Assembly (NCBI GenBank): GCA_007693595.1
Contig: REDI01000089.1
Location: 1 to 64,000, forward strand
Source of the DNA: Deltaproteobacteria bacterium
Lineage (GTDB): Bacteria; Myxococcota_A; UBA796; GCA-2862545
DNA length: 64,000 bases
Reading direction: 5' to 3'
Position 1 is the stretch's first letter. The number at the start of each line of letters is the position of its first letter. The translations under genes were made by a program, and so were the position numbers. The notes beneath the pieces were generated by a model. It was not told the DNA's origin. It saw only the letters and a list, made by a program, of their open reading frames with translations, and ran no database searches. This document shows, piece by piece, positions 28,301-37,079 of the stretch.

Positions 28301-31048
28301 AGCCGCGAGCTCGACGGTTTCGCCACGGTCACGCTCGACGAAGACGTGCTGCTCGGGAGCGAGGGGCGCTTCAGCCTCTACTTTGGCGCGGAAGATACCG
28401 AGCTCTCCGGCACGGTCGAGGAGTCGGAGCTCACGATGGTCGAGGGCAAGATCGGCATGATGCTTCGCGAGGAGGGCGAAGACTTCGTCTCTCTCGAGGT
28501 GAACGCCGAGTATCCGCTCGAAGAGGAGGGCAAGCTCTCGGGAACGGCCGAAGCGACCCTCGAAGATGAGCGCGAGATCGCGACCATCGGGGAGCAGAAG
28601 CTCGTCCTGGTGGATGGCTCCGACCTCTCGGGCGAGATCGACGAAGAGGTCGTTCAGAGCGTGTCGGGTGAGCTCATCGTCTCGATCCGTGAGGGCGATG
28701 AGGAGTGGGCGAGGGCGATCCTCAACGGGACCTATGAGCTCGGTGAGGAGCCCAAGGGCTACACCGGCGAGGCGCGGTTCGAACTCACCGAAGAGCGCGA
28801 GGTAGGCTCCGTCGGGGACTACACGTTCGTGATCACCTCGGAGGAAGGCGAGCGTCCCAACGCGACCGCTCACTTCGTCGAGAACGATCTCACCCAGATC
28901 ACCGGCGATCTGCCCTTCGCCGTCAACGACGAAGAGGGGAACGCCCTCTTCGTCGGCTCGCTCAACGGCACCTACGTCCTGAGCACGGGCATGTTCACCG
29001 GGTCCGGCTCGCTTCATACCGCCACGATCATCGACATCGATGTGTCGTCCTCGGTCAAGCTCCGAATCGACGAAGAGAGCGGGGGCACCGTCTCGGTCGC
29101 CGACAACGCGCTCACCACCGTCAACGCCCAGCTCTCTGCGAGCATCCTCTACGACGAGGTCCCCCAGTTCTCGTTCGACGGAAGTGGTGAGTACGATATC
29201 CAGCGCAACATGGTCACCGAAGGCGAAGGCACTGCAGCCCTGCTCACCGTGCTCAAGCCCTTCGGCGAAGACGCCATCCATGTCAGCAACCTCGAGGCCA
29301 CCGCTCGGATCCGAAACGGCGAGCTGGTGAACGTCACCGGCGGCGCCGACATGCTTCTGCCCAGCCTCAACAACTCGCGCGGGCGCTTCGACGGCACCTA
29401 CTCTCGAGAGGGCTCCGAAGACCGCTTCTCGGGCGAGGCGGACATCCGCTTGGTGGTCATCCCCGAGAACAACGGCCGCAAGGCCATCGGTGACATCGAC
29501 TTCTCCTTCGATGGAACGGGCAACTTCAACGCCAGCGGCGAGCTCGACTACAGCATCACGGAGGCGGTGGGTGGCACCATCGACATGACGATGGATCAGG
29601 AGCTCGACCCCGAGATCGGCGGCACCCTCAAGATCGAGAGCGAGCTGGTCGCTGCCGCGGAGCTCTTCCGCAAAGAGCTCGACATCTTGCCGGAGCAGGC
29701 GATCGCCTTTGCCGCGGGCCCGGTCCCGCTGACCTTCCGCTACGGTGCGAAGGCTGGCTTTGGTCTGGGAATGCGGGCGCTCACGCTCACGTCCGAGATC
29801 GGCATCCGTGGCTGGAAGCCCCTCAGCGAGGCGACCACCGTACCCGCGTTCGACGCGTCCGCCACCTTGGACTGGGGTTTCGACTTTGACGCGATGGCGG
29901 CGGCCTGGATGAGCCTCGAGATCGGCGTACCCGTCCTCTCGGCCGGCGGTGGGGTCAAGGGCGAGGCCCGGCTCGATGTCCCGATCACCACGAGCGCCGA
30001 GGTCAACCTCCACGGCGAGAACGATCAGTTCTGGGGCGATCTGGGGATCTCGCTCGGCATCGGCGGAGGCCTCACCTTCGCCCTCAAGCCCTTCTTGGTG
30101 GCGAACGTCTTCGGCGCCCGCTTCGACCACGAGTTCGATGGGCTCGAGTGGAACATCGACGACATCATCGACTTCCAGTGGGGCAAGGTCTACCAGTTCG
30201 GGGATCAGCAAGGCGAGACCGATCAGGCACCCACCGATCAGCCCCTGGGCTCTCCCACGCAGGCCGACACGGCCCACACCGAGGCGCCCGACTTCGGCGG
30301 CGAGCAGAGCAACGCCCCCAGTCGCACGCCGGGCGGTCCCGATCTCTCAGGGGCCTCCGACCTCGCGCAGGACAGCGAGGCCGAGACGTCTGGGGAGCGC
30401 AGCGAGATGGAAGAGCGCATGGAGCAGATCCAGACGCTCGCGGAGGGCTTGGCGGCGATCGGCTATCTCGTGGAGCAGATCGGCGATCTGCTGACCTGGG
30501 CCCTCATGGGTGGCGTCGCCGGGCTGGTCATTCGCCTCGTCTACAAGATGATCACCCGCGAGATCACCTGGGAGCGCATCTCGACCGCGGTCACCAACGC
30601 CATCGAGGGCATCCGGGTCGCCTACGAGCTCATCGAGCCCTACCTGCCCGACTGGTGGCAGACCATCTCGGACCTGGTCGATCGTGGGATCAACATCTTC
30701 GACGAGTGGTGGAACGGTGACCAGCGCATGCACGAGGCGGTCCAGCGGGGCGAGCATCGCCACGCCGGCCCAGAGATGCAGGCGCAGATGGTCGACCGCA
30801 TGCTCGACCTCTGGGCGCAAGAGAGTCACAAGATCTCGTGCATCCAGGTCCTCGAATCGGGCAACGCGAGCTACGTCATCGGGCAGGTCGGCTGGGGGAA
30901 GATCCGCGGCAAGATGACCAATATGCTCACCTCGCGCCGGGTCGAGACCCGCTTCCAGCAGTTCTGCGAGCAGCACGGCTACGGGCGTTGGGTCACCAAG
31001 AGCCGGATGTTCGGTGGAACCTACCAAGAGTTCGAATACAACCGATAG
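25307..31048 (+). CDS. Giant protein with two DUF4157 (eCIS-type) domains and beta repeats
   Basis: A 1,913-residue acidic protein. Two DUF4157 domains, at about 125-203 and 277-357, each carry an HELTHV zinc-metalloprotease-like motif (LLAHELTHVIQ near 190 and LIAHELTHVVQ near 344) preceded by HDFGHVRIH or HDFSNVRVH. Residues about 430-1550 are repeated beta-rich units of roughly 90-110 residues with recurring phrases such as EEGEDFISAEL, EEGEDFVSLEV and TARLDEERQI. A barrel-like glycine-rich part follows, then a disordered linker (1635-1705), a hydrophobic helix near 1727-1748, and a 105-residue C-terminal domain with Cys and aromatic residues. DUF4157 proteins are known associates and cargo of extracellular contractile injection systems and occur in polymorphic-toxin-like proteins. 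No injection-system genes are seen here. There is no signal peptide. ATG has AGGA seven bases upstream. Confidence 0.8.
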   Translation: MARHEVDGANRVSGPPSTAASRRPGAIQGQEAGPVAAQSAVHAAALAHASYGNGVISASLGGDTVGGLGPMVAGELTFALGGVGGSVEGETASNGVMARAMRDFEAQDFESEDPSLALLQPSGGEKLPENIRARFERALEHDFGHVRIHRDGLAAQQSRALHAHAFTIDHHIWFGSSEWAPGTPQGDRLLAHELTHVIQHDEGRIRPAPSDGLQVSSPSDPLELEAYGTEAGVLGDLREADRELQSEAQLGAPAMRRRNDPSPPDSAEAERAVRASAGGRLPSGVADRMARLLGHDFSNVRVHTDSAADRAAQALNAEAFALGADIFFAEGAYDPGSQRGQELIAHELTHVVQADQGRLPSAPSGELRVSDPSDAAEREAYAVEQALGTGQVDLDHASSSTSTASGGDLTAQPAMRSRAQEEEQGSSAPDQVEFQIAGQTLTVDLTEDGLRQRVEIHEEIVPGLILQTGTIVFDQDWNIVRGMIDAKLTIGEILEDVQVRVGVGNDGRLNATIRNVRIPLPGDLLSGTMNLDITEQGVGGEATFTASQIDVGEGFQATGGQLTVRVAPGGGTTCEGELTGKIADTLDFTLTAAFDESRLVGNLSSELEEPVDLGYDIAITGASLGGELHRERGTTVSGAVNFDLAGWASAELRTTIRLAGTDGVLPEVEQEGEPEVEEQPAEAAGIEGRLAEGESFERGSSDGDQESEGAAGGVALSFPSPGSWGVQGTVTQDRPLVLGEDISVTGAEAVVAVEDGSLKPVQIPTATLNLPDGWTAVLSDGTYDVAESLFSGDVEVTLSEPLDLGEGLEIISVEATGTFVDNELIQITGELEATFEAEGVPALKIEVEDFTYNLEEELISCDGTVTLEEPYEIFDEEGYALSLLTESTLTAEIRDSELEAVRGDLRFKLTEEGEDFISAELDGRLPLNDEEEFDGTLTARLDEERQISESLLLTELEASADIEGENIKIHSGTMVAYLSLEDLPRFRIAFEEFGYDVQSRELDGFATVTLDEDVLLGSEGRFSLYFGAEDTELSGTVEESELTMVEGKIGMMLREEGEDFVSLEVNAEYPLEEEGKLSGTAEATLEDEREIATIGEQKLVLVDGSDLSGEIDEEVVQSVSGELIVSIREGDEEWARAILNGTYELGEEPKGYTGEARFELTEEREVGSVGDYTFVITSEEGERPNATAHFVENDLTQITGDLPFAVNDEEGNALFVGSLNGTYVLSTGMFTGSGSLHTATIIDIDVSSSVKLRIDEESGGTVSVADNALTTVNAQLSASILYDEVPQFSFDGSGEYDIQRNMVTEGEGTAALLTVLKPFGEDAIHVSNLEATARIRNGELVNVTGGADMLLPSLNNSRGRFDGTYSREGSEDRFSGEADIRLVVIPENNGRKAIGDIDFSFDGTGNFNASGELDYSITEAVGGTIDMTMDQELDPEIGGTLKIESELVAAAELFRKELDILPEQAIAFAAGPVPLTFRYGAKAGFGLGMRALTLTSEIGIRGWKPLSEATTVPAFDASATLDWGFDFDAMAAAWMSLEIGVPVLSAGGGVKGEARLDVPITTSAEVNLHGENDQFWGDLGISLGIGGGLTFALKPFLVANVFGARFDHEFDGLEWNIDDIIDFQWGKVYQFGDQQGETDQAPTDQPLGSPTQADTAHTEAPDFGGEQSNAPSRTPGGPDLSGASDLAQDSEAETSGERSEMEERMEQIQTLAEGLAAIGYLVEQIGDLLTWALMGGVAGLVIRLVYKMITREITWERISTAVTNAIEGIRVAYELIEPYLPDWWQTISDLVDRGINIFDEWWNGDQRMHEAVQRGEHRHAGPEMQAQMVDRMLDLWAQESHKISCIQVLESGNASYVIGQVGWGKIRGKMTNMLTSRRVETRFQQFCEQHGYGRWVTKSRMFGGTYQEFEYNR

Positions 31049-31106
31049 GGGCGGTGGCCGGTTGACGGCTACAAGCTAGGCTATGCTCCCCTGTCACGGA
31101 GCACCC

Positions 31107-33098
31107 ATGTCTGTCGCCTACCCGAGTCCCGCCGTCGCCCTCGCCTCCTTCATCCAGGCTGCCCAAGCGGGGGATGAACAGGTCGCGCGAGCTGCATCCT
31201 GCCCTGCGTCCTGGGATCGCCGCGGCGAGTCTGCCCTCAAGGCCTTTGCTCACCTGCGCGAGGGCTTTCGGATGAATGAGCTGACGGAGCCGGTGGTCGA
31301 GGGGGATCGCGCCGTGGCGCCTGTCAGCGTCTTCCACCCTTCTGAGCCAATGCGGCGCTCCAAGCGCTTCGCCCTGATCGAGCGCATCGAGAGCTCCTGG
31401 GGGCTCGGCGCGGTCGTCGAGTCCGAGGTCCAGGCCGCCCTCTTTCTGCGGGGGGACCTACCCGCCCTCTTCGAGGTCGAAGACCTCCCCGAGGACCCCG
31501 AGGTCTCGGCCTGGGCGCTGCGGGCGGCCGCCACCCTCCGGGAACAGGCGCTCCTCACGGTGGGTGAACTTGGCGAGGTCGCTCAGGCTCCGGTCCTTGG
31601 GGCCTTGCCTCGCTGGGCCGAGGACGGGGCCAAGGCCTTCGATGCCTTGCCCGACGATCACGAGGTCGTCCTGGCTTATGGCGAACTGGCGCGGCGCCTG
31701 CTTGAGGCCGATCACGGGGGGGCCATGGCCTTCGCATCGTCCACCTCCTTCGAGGGGGCGTCTCAGGTGGTCGTGCACCTCGGCCAGGTGCTGGCCGGCC
31801 TCGCTCAGCGCACCCTGCTCATCGATCTGGACTTCGATCGGCCCTCTCTTCACCTGGTGACAGGCTCCTTTCAGCCTGCCCCCGGGGTGTCCGACGCGAT
31901 GATCGACGGGACCGACCTGGGCTCGGGCGTTCGCTCTCTCGGCGAGGGGCTCGACCTGCTCCCCGCCGGACGTCCCGAGCAGCCTCCCGGCGACGGCTTC
32001 GCGCGCTTCGCGGAGTGGCTCACGTCCGCGCGCGAAGACTACGACCAGATCCTCGTGCTCATCCCGCGCCAAGGGCTGGCCTCGGTCGCCTCAGGGCTGA
32101 GCTTCTCGCCTCTCCTCGTCGCCCATGCGGGAGCGGTCCCCGCGGCGGCGGTCGACGCGACTCGGCGCGGGCTTCAGGCCGAGGGGGTTGAGCTCGCGGG
32201 GGTGGTCGCCACGCGGCTCGATCCGAGCTCCGTGCCTGACCCTGCCCTCGATCTCGAGGCCCTTCGTCGGTTCGCCGAGGGGGAGCCTCAGCAGGTCACG
32301 GCGCTGGGCTCCTTTGGACTGCCGCGCATCGGCCGGGCCTTCGGTGGGCTGAGCATGGTCTCGGTCCACGGGGGAGAAGTCGAGGCCTGGACCCTCTTCG
32401 ACACGTCGGGTGCGTCCATCTCGCCGATCCGAACCGTCACGTCCCCGTCGGTGGACCAGCTCCTTGGGGGGATCGATGCGCGCTTGCCAGCGGCGGCCCG
32501 TGGGGGGCCGAAGCCCGCCGACGTGGCCGAGGCCCTGGGCACCCTGTTCGTGGGGCTCGGGGAGTCGCTGCGCGGTCTCGATCTGAGCGAGCTCGATCGG
32601 GCTCCAGCGCGTGCGGCCGATGCGGTGGCTCGCGGTCTTGAGAAGGCCGGCAAGACCGAGGAGGCCGCAGAGCTGCGGCGGAAGGTGGCTCAGGCTGAGC
32701 GCTCGTCGGGCGATCCCGAGGGGCTCTACGAGGCCCCCCAAGGTGCGTCCGCGTCCTCGTCCTCGGACAAGGCCGAGCCGCTCGAGCGCAACCTCACCGA
32801 GGCGGTGCGTCGCTTTGCCGAGCAGCGAGGCGATGGGCGCTCCCCCGAAGAGCTCCTTCAAGATCCCGAGTTCATGAAGGAGCACGGCGGGGCCTTCGCC
32901 CGCGAGATGTTTGGATCGATCCTTGGGGCGGTCCTACCTCCCTCCGACACGTCCAACCCCAAGACGCCAGCCGATCGGCCGGATCCGTCCCCCGATGGAG
33001 CGAAGGATCCGGGCCAGAAGCTTCGAGCAGATCTGGGCGGGTTCCTTCGAAAGCTGGTCGAGGCGGCCGACAAGGCCCAGGCTCCCTCCGACGACTGA
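31107..33098 (+). CDS. BY-kinase/MinD-fold protein with degenerate Walker A
   Basis: A 663-residue cytoplasmic protein. The middle (about residues 205-350) aligns in pattern with the CpsD/BY-kinase and MinD P-loop fold: AMAFASSTSFEGASQVVVHL at the Walker A position, LLIDLDFDRPSLHLVTG at Walker A', GVSDAMIDGTDLGSGVRSL, LDLLPAG, and EWLTSAREDYDQILVLIP at Walker B. The expected GEGKS/T is FEGAS, so the catalytic lysine is missing and ATP hydrolysis is unlikely. The N-terminal 190 residues are unrecognised; the C-terminal 230 are charged, helical and partly disordered. GGAG precedes the ATG at 31107. It lies 58 bases after the DUF4157 gene and is probably cotranscribed. Confidence 0.7.
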   Translation: MSVAYPSPAVALASFIQAAQAGDEQVARAASCPASWDRRGESALKAFAHLREGFRMNELTEPVVEGDRAVAPVSVFHPSEPMRRSKRFALIERIESSWGLGAVVESEVQAALFLRGDLPALFEVEDLPEDPEVSAWALRAAATLREQALLTVGELGEVAQAPVLGALPRWAEDGAKAFDALPDDHEVVLAYGELARRLLEADHGGAMAFASSTSFEGASQVVVHLGQVLAGLAQRTLLIDLDFDRPSLHLVTGSFQPAPGVSDAMIDGTDLGSGVRSLGEGLDLLPAGRPEQPPGDGFARFAEWLTSAREDYDQILVLIPRQGLASVASGLSFSPLLVAHAGAVPAAAVDATRRGLQAEGVELAGVVATRLDPSSVPDPALDLEALRRFAEGEPQQVTALGSFGLPRIGRAFGGLSMVSVHGGEVEAWTLFDTSGASISPIRTVTSPSVDQLLGGIDARLPAAARGGPKPADVAEALGTLFVGLGESLRGLDLSELDRAPARAADAVARGLEKAGKTEEAAELRRKVAQAERSSGDPEGLYEAPQGASASSSSDKAEPLERNLTEAVRRFAEQRGDGRSPEELLQDPEFMKEHGGAFAREMFGSILGAVLPPSDTSNPKTPADRPDPSPDGAKDPGQKLRADLGGFLRKLVEAADKAQAPSDD

Positions 33099-33132
33099 GT
33101 ACGCAGGACCGCCATCCGTCGCCGCGCGGTGG

Positions 33133-33161
33133 TTGCCGTTGAGGGTTAGGGCACGTAAGAT
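33133..33161 (+). promoter_or_regulatory. Candidate promoter of the acylase gene
   Basis: TTGCCG (33133-33138) and TAAGAT (33156-33161) are 17 bases apart. Transcription would start near 33168, leaving a 13-base leader with GGAGGT. Confidence 0.45.
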
Positions 33162-33180
33162 GACTCAGCTTGGAGGTCTG

Positions 33181-35676
33181 ATGCGTAAGAGCTTGTTCCT
33201 CGTCGCCTCGCTCGCGCTGGCGGCGTGCGGTCGCTCCACCAGCGACAGCGATGTCTCGACGGACCTTCCCACGGAGGCGCCCGATCCCTACGACGTGCCG
33301 ATCGGACCCTACGAGGTCGAGGTCCGCTTCACGGCCTTCGGGGTGCCTCACATCCGTGGCGAGTCTGAAGGCTCACTGGGGTTTGGGCTGGGTTATGTCG
33401 CAGCGAAGGACCATATCTGTGTGATAGCGGATCAGATCGTCAAGACCCGCTCGGAGCGGGCGCGCTACTTTGGTCCTGGCCCGAACGATGTGCACATCGA
33501 CGAAGACTTCGGTTGGCTTCACCTCGGGGTGCGTCGCGACGCGGAACAGACCTTCCTCGATCTGCCTCAGAGCGGTCAAGATCGCATCATCGGCTACGCC
33601 GCAGGCTACAACGCCTACCTCGACGAGGTGGGCCTCGACGGCCTCCCGCCCGACTGCCGAGGGGCTGCATGGGTCAAGCCGATCACCCACATCGACCTCT
33701 TCGCCTACTACTACTCGCTTGGTCTCTGGGGATCGGCCTACAACTTTGTGGACCTGGTTGGCCAGGCGCAGCCCCCCTCGACCGATGGACAAGGCGAGCC
33801 TGTCCCAGCGCTCCCGCCCCCGGATCTCGCGGTGCTCGAGCCCGTCGAGAAGCTCCCCATGGGGAGCAATGGCTGGGCGATCGGCGCCGACGAGAGCGAG
33901 ACCAGCGGGGGAGCGCTCCTCTCCAACACGCACTTCCCGATGTTCGGCGAGCGTCAGTGGCACGAGTTTCACCTCACGCTCCCCGGCGAGCTCGACGTCT
34001 ACGGGGTTGGGCTCGTGGGGCTGCCCCTGGTAGCGATGGGGTTCAACGAGCACATCGCCTGGACGCACACCGTCTCGAATACGCCGCGCTTCATCCCCTA
34101 CCTGCTCACCCTGCAGCCTGGGCGAGCAACCTCCTACGAGGTCGATGGCGAGTATGTCCCCATGACCTCTCACACCTACAGGATCGAGGTCGCTCAGTCC
34201 GAGGGCTCGGTCGAGTCCGTCGAGCGGACCCTCTATGCCACCCGCTATGGCCCGATCTGGAACGCCCCGGTCATCGGCTGGGGCATCCAAGCCATGACCT
34301 TCCGCGACGTCAACGCCCGCAACAGCGGCATGCTCCAGACCTTCGAGGGCATGGGCCGGGCGACCGATCTAGAGACCTTCGAGGCCGCCCACCGCGAGCA
34401 TCAAGGGATCCCTTGGGTGCACACCCTCGCGACGGGCCGCGAGGGCAAGGCGCTCTATATGGACTCCGCGGCGACCCCCCACATCTCGGATCAGACCTGG
34501 GACGCCTACCAAGCCTACTTCGACCGCAACTTCTTCGTGCGGCAGTTCGCGGACTTCGGAGTCACCGTCTTCGATGGGAGCGACACCGCCTTCGACTGGA
34601 TCGAGGATGAGCGGGCGGCCCGTCCGGGCCTCATCCCCCACGACGACACCCCCCGCGTGCTTCGTGATGACTATGTGATGAACGCCAACGACAACTACTG
34701 GCTCGTGAACGGGCGCGAGCCTCTCGTCGGCTATCCGCGCATCTACATGCCCACCCACGTCGTGCCCTCGGCGCGTACCCGCATGAACCATCACTACCTC
34801 TTGGGCTTGGGCGATGACCCCATTCAGGGCGGCGACGGACAGTGGAGCCTCGATGAGCTGGAACAAGCCGCCTATTCCATGCGGTCCATCGGGGCGGAGC
34901 TCCTGCTCGACGGGATCGTGGAGCGCTGCACCGGCGCGCCCCCTATCACGGTGCGTTTTGGGGGAGAGGACATCGAGGTCGATCTCGAGCCCGCGTGCGA
35001 TGTGCTGGCCGCGTGGGATGGACAGGCCCGCACCGACAGCGTGGGCGCGCACGTCTGGCGAGAGCTCCTCGGCAGCGGCCCCATCGTGCCCAACGACCTC
35101 ATTCGGCAGGGGCCGCTCTTCGACGTGCCCTTCGATCCCGAGTCCCCTCTCGACACCCCTCGTGATCTGACCCCCGCCCCCGAAGAGGGGGACGATCCCA
35201 TCCACAGGGCCCTGGCGCTGGCCACCCTGCGGGTCCAGGCGGCGGGCTTCCAACTCGTCGATCCGCTGGGCGACGTCCAGGTTCGCAAGAAGGGGGGCAC
35301 CGCCCACGGCACACCCGGAGGTCTGTACGGAGAAGGCTACATCGGCATCGCGACCTGGTCGGGGCGCGCTGGCAACACGACCCTGTTGCCGATCCCTACG
35401 CGCGGCACGGTGGTGAACAGCCTGACCGGACTGACCGACGAAGGCTACGTCATCACGAACGGCAACTCCTTCATCATGGCGGTCCAGTTCGACGACGAGG
35501 GCCCGCAGGCGCGTGCGGTGCTGGTCTACAGTCAGTCCGAGGATCCCGACAGCCCCCACTTCGACGATCAGGCGCGGGAGCTCGATGCCGAGAACCGGAT
35601 GCGAGCCGTGCTCTTCCGCGACGAAGACATTCAAGCGGACCCTGAGCTGAGCGTGCTCCAGCTCAGCTTGGATTAG
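33181..35676 (+). CDS. Penicillin acylase-family (S45 Ntn-hydrolase) lipoprotein
   Basis: An 831-residue acylase precursor. The ATG at 33181 has GGAGGT upstream and yields a lipoprotein signal ending LALAAC (Cys 16). The N-terminal alpha part has VRFTAFGVPHIRGES and GYVAAKDHICVIADQI. The autocatalytic nucleophile is Ser 229 in GSNGWAIG, with the beta-chain motif ALLSNTHFPMFG after it. Later motifs typical of the family include HTVSNTPRF, ANDNYW and the C-terminal GNSFIMAVQFDDEGPQARAVLVYSQSEDP (shown here in part: GNSFIMAVQF, VLVYSQS). Members hydrolyse amides such as beta-lactams or acyl-homoserine lactones; the substrate cannot be read from sequence. Likely periplasmic or surface-anchored. 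Two export genes follow closely. Confidence 0.85.
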   Translation: MRKSLFLVASLALAACGRSTSDSDVSTDLPTEAPDPYDVPIGPYEVEVRFTAFGVPHIRGESEGSLGFGLGYVAAKDHICVIADQIVKTRSERARYFGPGPNDVHIDEDFGWLHLGVRRDAEQTFLDLPQSGQDRIIGYAAGYNAYLDEVGLDGLPPDCRGAAWVKPITHIDLFAYYYSLGLWGSAYNFVDLVGQAQPPSTDGQGEPVPALPPPDLAVLEPVEKLPMGSNGWAIGADESETSGGALLSNTHFPMFGERQWHEFHLTLPGELDVYGVGLVGLPLVAMGFNEHIAWTHTVSNTPRFIPYLLTLQPGRATSYEVDGEYVPMTSHTYRIEVAQSEGSVESVERTLYATRYGPIWNAPVIGWGIQAMTFRDVNARNSGMLQTFEGMGRATDLETFEAAHREHQGIPWVHTLATGREGKALYMDSAATPHISDQTWDAYQAYFDRNFFVRQFADFGVTVFDGSDTAFDWIEDERAARPGLIPHDDTPRVLRDDYVMNANDNYWLVNGREPLVGYPRIYMPTHVVPSARTRMNHHYLLGLGDDPIQGGDGQWSLDELEQAAYSMRSIGAELLLDGIVERCTGAPPITVRFGGEDIEVDLEPACDVLAAWDGQARTDSVGAHVWRELLGSGPIVPNDLIRQGPLFDVPFDPESPLDTPRDLTPAPEEGDDPIHRALALATLRVQAAGFQLVDPLGDVQVRKKGGTAHGTPGGLYGEGYIGIATWSGRAGNTTLLPIPTRGTVVNSLTGLTDEGYVITNGNSFIMAVQFDDEGPQARAVLVYSQSEDPDSPHFDDQARELDAENRMRAVLFRDEDIQADPELSVLQLSLD

Positions 35677-35722
35677 TCTCTCGACCATGTGAGACATGGG
35701 GTCGCGTGGCAAGGAGGCATCG

Positions 35723-36184
35723 ATGCGAGCGATCTGGATCCTGGCGTGGCTCGGCGCGGCAGGGTGTGACAACACGCTGTTTGGGGTGCCCATCGGCGGG
35801 GAGCAGGGGCCGGTTGATCCCGAGTACGAGGTCAGCTTCGCGGGCGTCGACGCCATGTGGGAGGATCACTGTCAAGTCTGCCACCCTACGGTCGATCCCT
35901 TCGTCCTAGAGGATCTCGTCGAGGATCTCGAGGCGGAGACGGGCCTCTACATCGTGCCTGGCTCACCCGAGGACTCGATGTTTTGGCGCTTGATCTCGGC
36001 GAGTCGCATCGAGGGTGATCCCCGCGTCATGCCCGACGGCACGCCCACCGGCCTTCGCCCGGCCGAGCGCGAGCACGTGAGGCTGTGGATCCTCGACGGA
36101 GCGCCGCTCGACGACGCGCACGACAGCGTCAACGGCCAAGGTTCCGATGAGGGCACCCAGACCGCCTCGGATCAGGAGGGCTAG
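35723..36184 (+). CDS. Lipoprotein with one c-type heme (CxxCH) motif
   Basis: A 153-residue lipoprotein (WLGAAGC, Cys 15) with a heme-attachment site CQVCH (residues 50-54). The C-terminal part, DPRVMPDGTPTGLRPAEREHVRLWILDGAP, follows a pattern common in cytochrome c-like domains of planctomycete and myxobacterial secreted proteins (Met before the last helix as possible distal ligand). The start at 35723 has AAGGAGG upstream; the longer frame begins inside the spacer. It is placed between the acylase and a barrel protein, with a two-base gap to the latter. Confidence 0.7.
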   Translation: MRAIWILAWLGAAGCDNTLFGVPIGGEQGPVDPEYEVSFAGVDAMWEDHCQVCHPTVDPFVLEDLVEDLEAETGLYIVPGSPEDSMFWRLISASRIEGDPRVMPDGTPTGLRPAEREHVRLWILDGAPLDDAHDSVNGQGSDEGTQTASDQEG

Positions 36185-36185
36185 C

Positions 36186-37079
36186 TTGAAACAACTATGG
36201 TTGATCGGGTGGCTCGGACTGCCCGCCACGGCGCTTGCGTATGGGATCGACCCGCGCTGCGAGCATCTCGCAGGGCAGCGCCCTGCCGACTATGACGAGC
36301 AGCAGCAGCAGGACTTCCTCGCGAACTACTATGCGCTGGCCTCGTCGTTTTCGGGCGTCCACGGTCCGATCCCCCACGAGCCTGGCCGGGGCTCGATCGG
36401 GCTGCGACTCGGGGGGATGCCACCCCTCCCTTGTCGGCGCCGCTTCGCCCTGAACTGGACCAAGACCGAAGACACCAACAAGACGCCGGTTTTACCTACG
36501 ATCTTCGCCTCCTATGCCTTCAAAGAGATCGAAGGGGTGATCCCCTATGTCGAGGGGGGCTTTTTGGCCCCCATCCCGGTAGCGGGAACGCGCAACCTCG
36601 TCTTTCACGCAGCGGTCGGCGGGGGCGGAAGGCTGGGAGAGCACGTTCAGGTTGGGGTGCGGGCGCACGCCTCGATCCAGCGCACGGTGGGCGTGATCGC
36701 CACCCCCATCAACGAAGGGGACCCGGAGTATGCAGACCTCTTCCTCGCTTCTACGCTGGGGATCCAGGCGCTCTTTGGCTACCAGATCGAGTCCTTTACG
36801 CCCTACGTCTCGGTGGGGCTGCTCGACGCCTCGACCTTCTTCTACGTCGGCGATACCTCGGTGGCAGTGAACAACCTGCACCCCTACTTCGGGCCCGACG
36901 TCTCGGCGGGGGTCGACGCGCTGCTGGTGCAGGATCGGTTGCGGCTTGGGCTCGAGTATTATGGCGCTCCGGGCGGGCACCGGACCCTGAGCGTGACGGG
37001 GGAGCCTTCGTCAGACCCAGGCTTTGGCCGGTATGGCCGGCTTCACACCGTGCGGCTTCGGCTGGGCGTGGAACTCTGA
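36186..37079 (+). CDS. Outer-membrane beta-barrel protein
   Basis: A 297-residue protein. The TTG at 36186 is chosen because AGGAGG sits seven bases upstream and a clean signal peptide follows (LIGWLGLPATALAYG). The mature sequence alternates hydrophobic and polar residues in about ten strands (GVIPYVEGGFLAPIP, VGVRAHASIQRT, LGIQALFGYQIESFTPYVSVGLL, RLRLGLEYYG) and ends in a strand terminating VELstop. It is tightly linked to the CxxCH lipoprotein gene, suggesting a joint envelope function. Its 3' end overlaps that of rdgB on the opposite strand by 37 bases. Confidence 0.75.
   Translation: MKQLWLIGWLGLPATALAYGIDPRCEHLAGQRPADYDEQQQQDFLANYYALASSFSGVHGPIPHEPGRGSIGLRLGGMPPLPCRRRFALNWTKTEDTNKTPVLPTIFASYAFKEIEGVIPYVEGGFLAPIPVAGTRNLVFHAAVGGGGRLGEHVQVGVRAHASIQRTVGVIATPINEGDPEYADLFLASTLGIQALFGYQIESFTPYVSVGLLDASTFFYVGDTSVAVNNLHPYFGPDVSAGVDALLVQDRLRLGLEYYGAPGGHRTLSVTGEPSSDPGFGRYGRLHTVRLRLGVEL

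Noticed and set aside
25307-33098. A full contractile injection system locus
   Set aside because: No sheath, tube, baseplate, spike or AAA+ genes were found in the window; only the DUF4157 protein hints at it.
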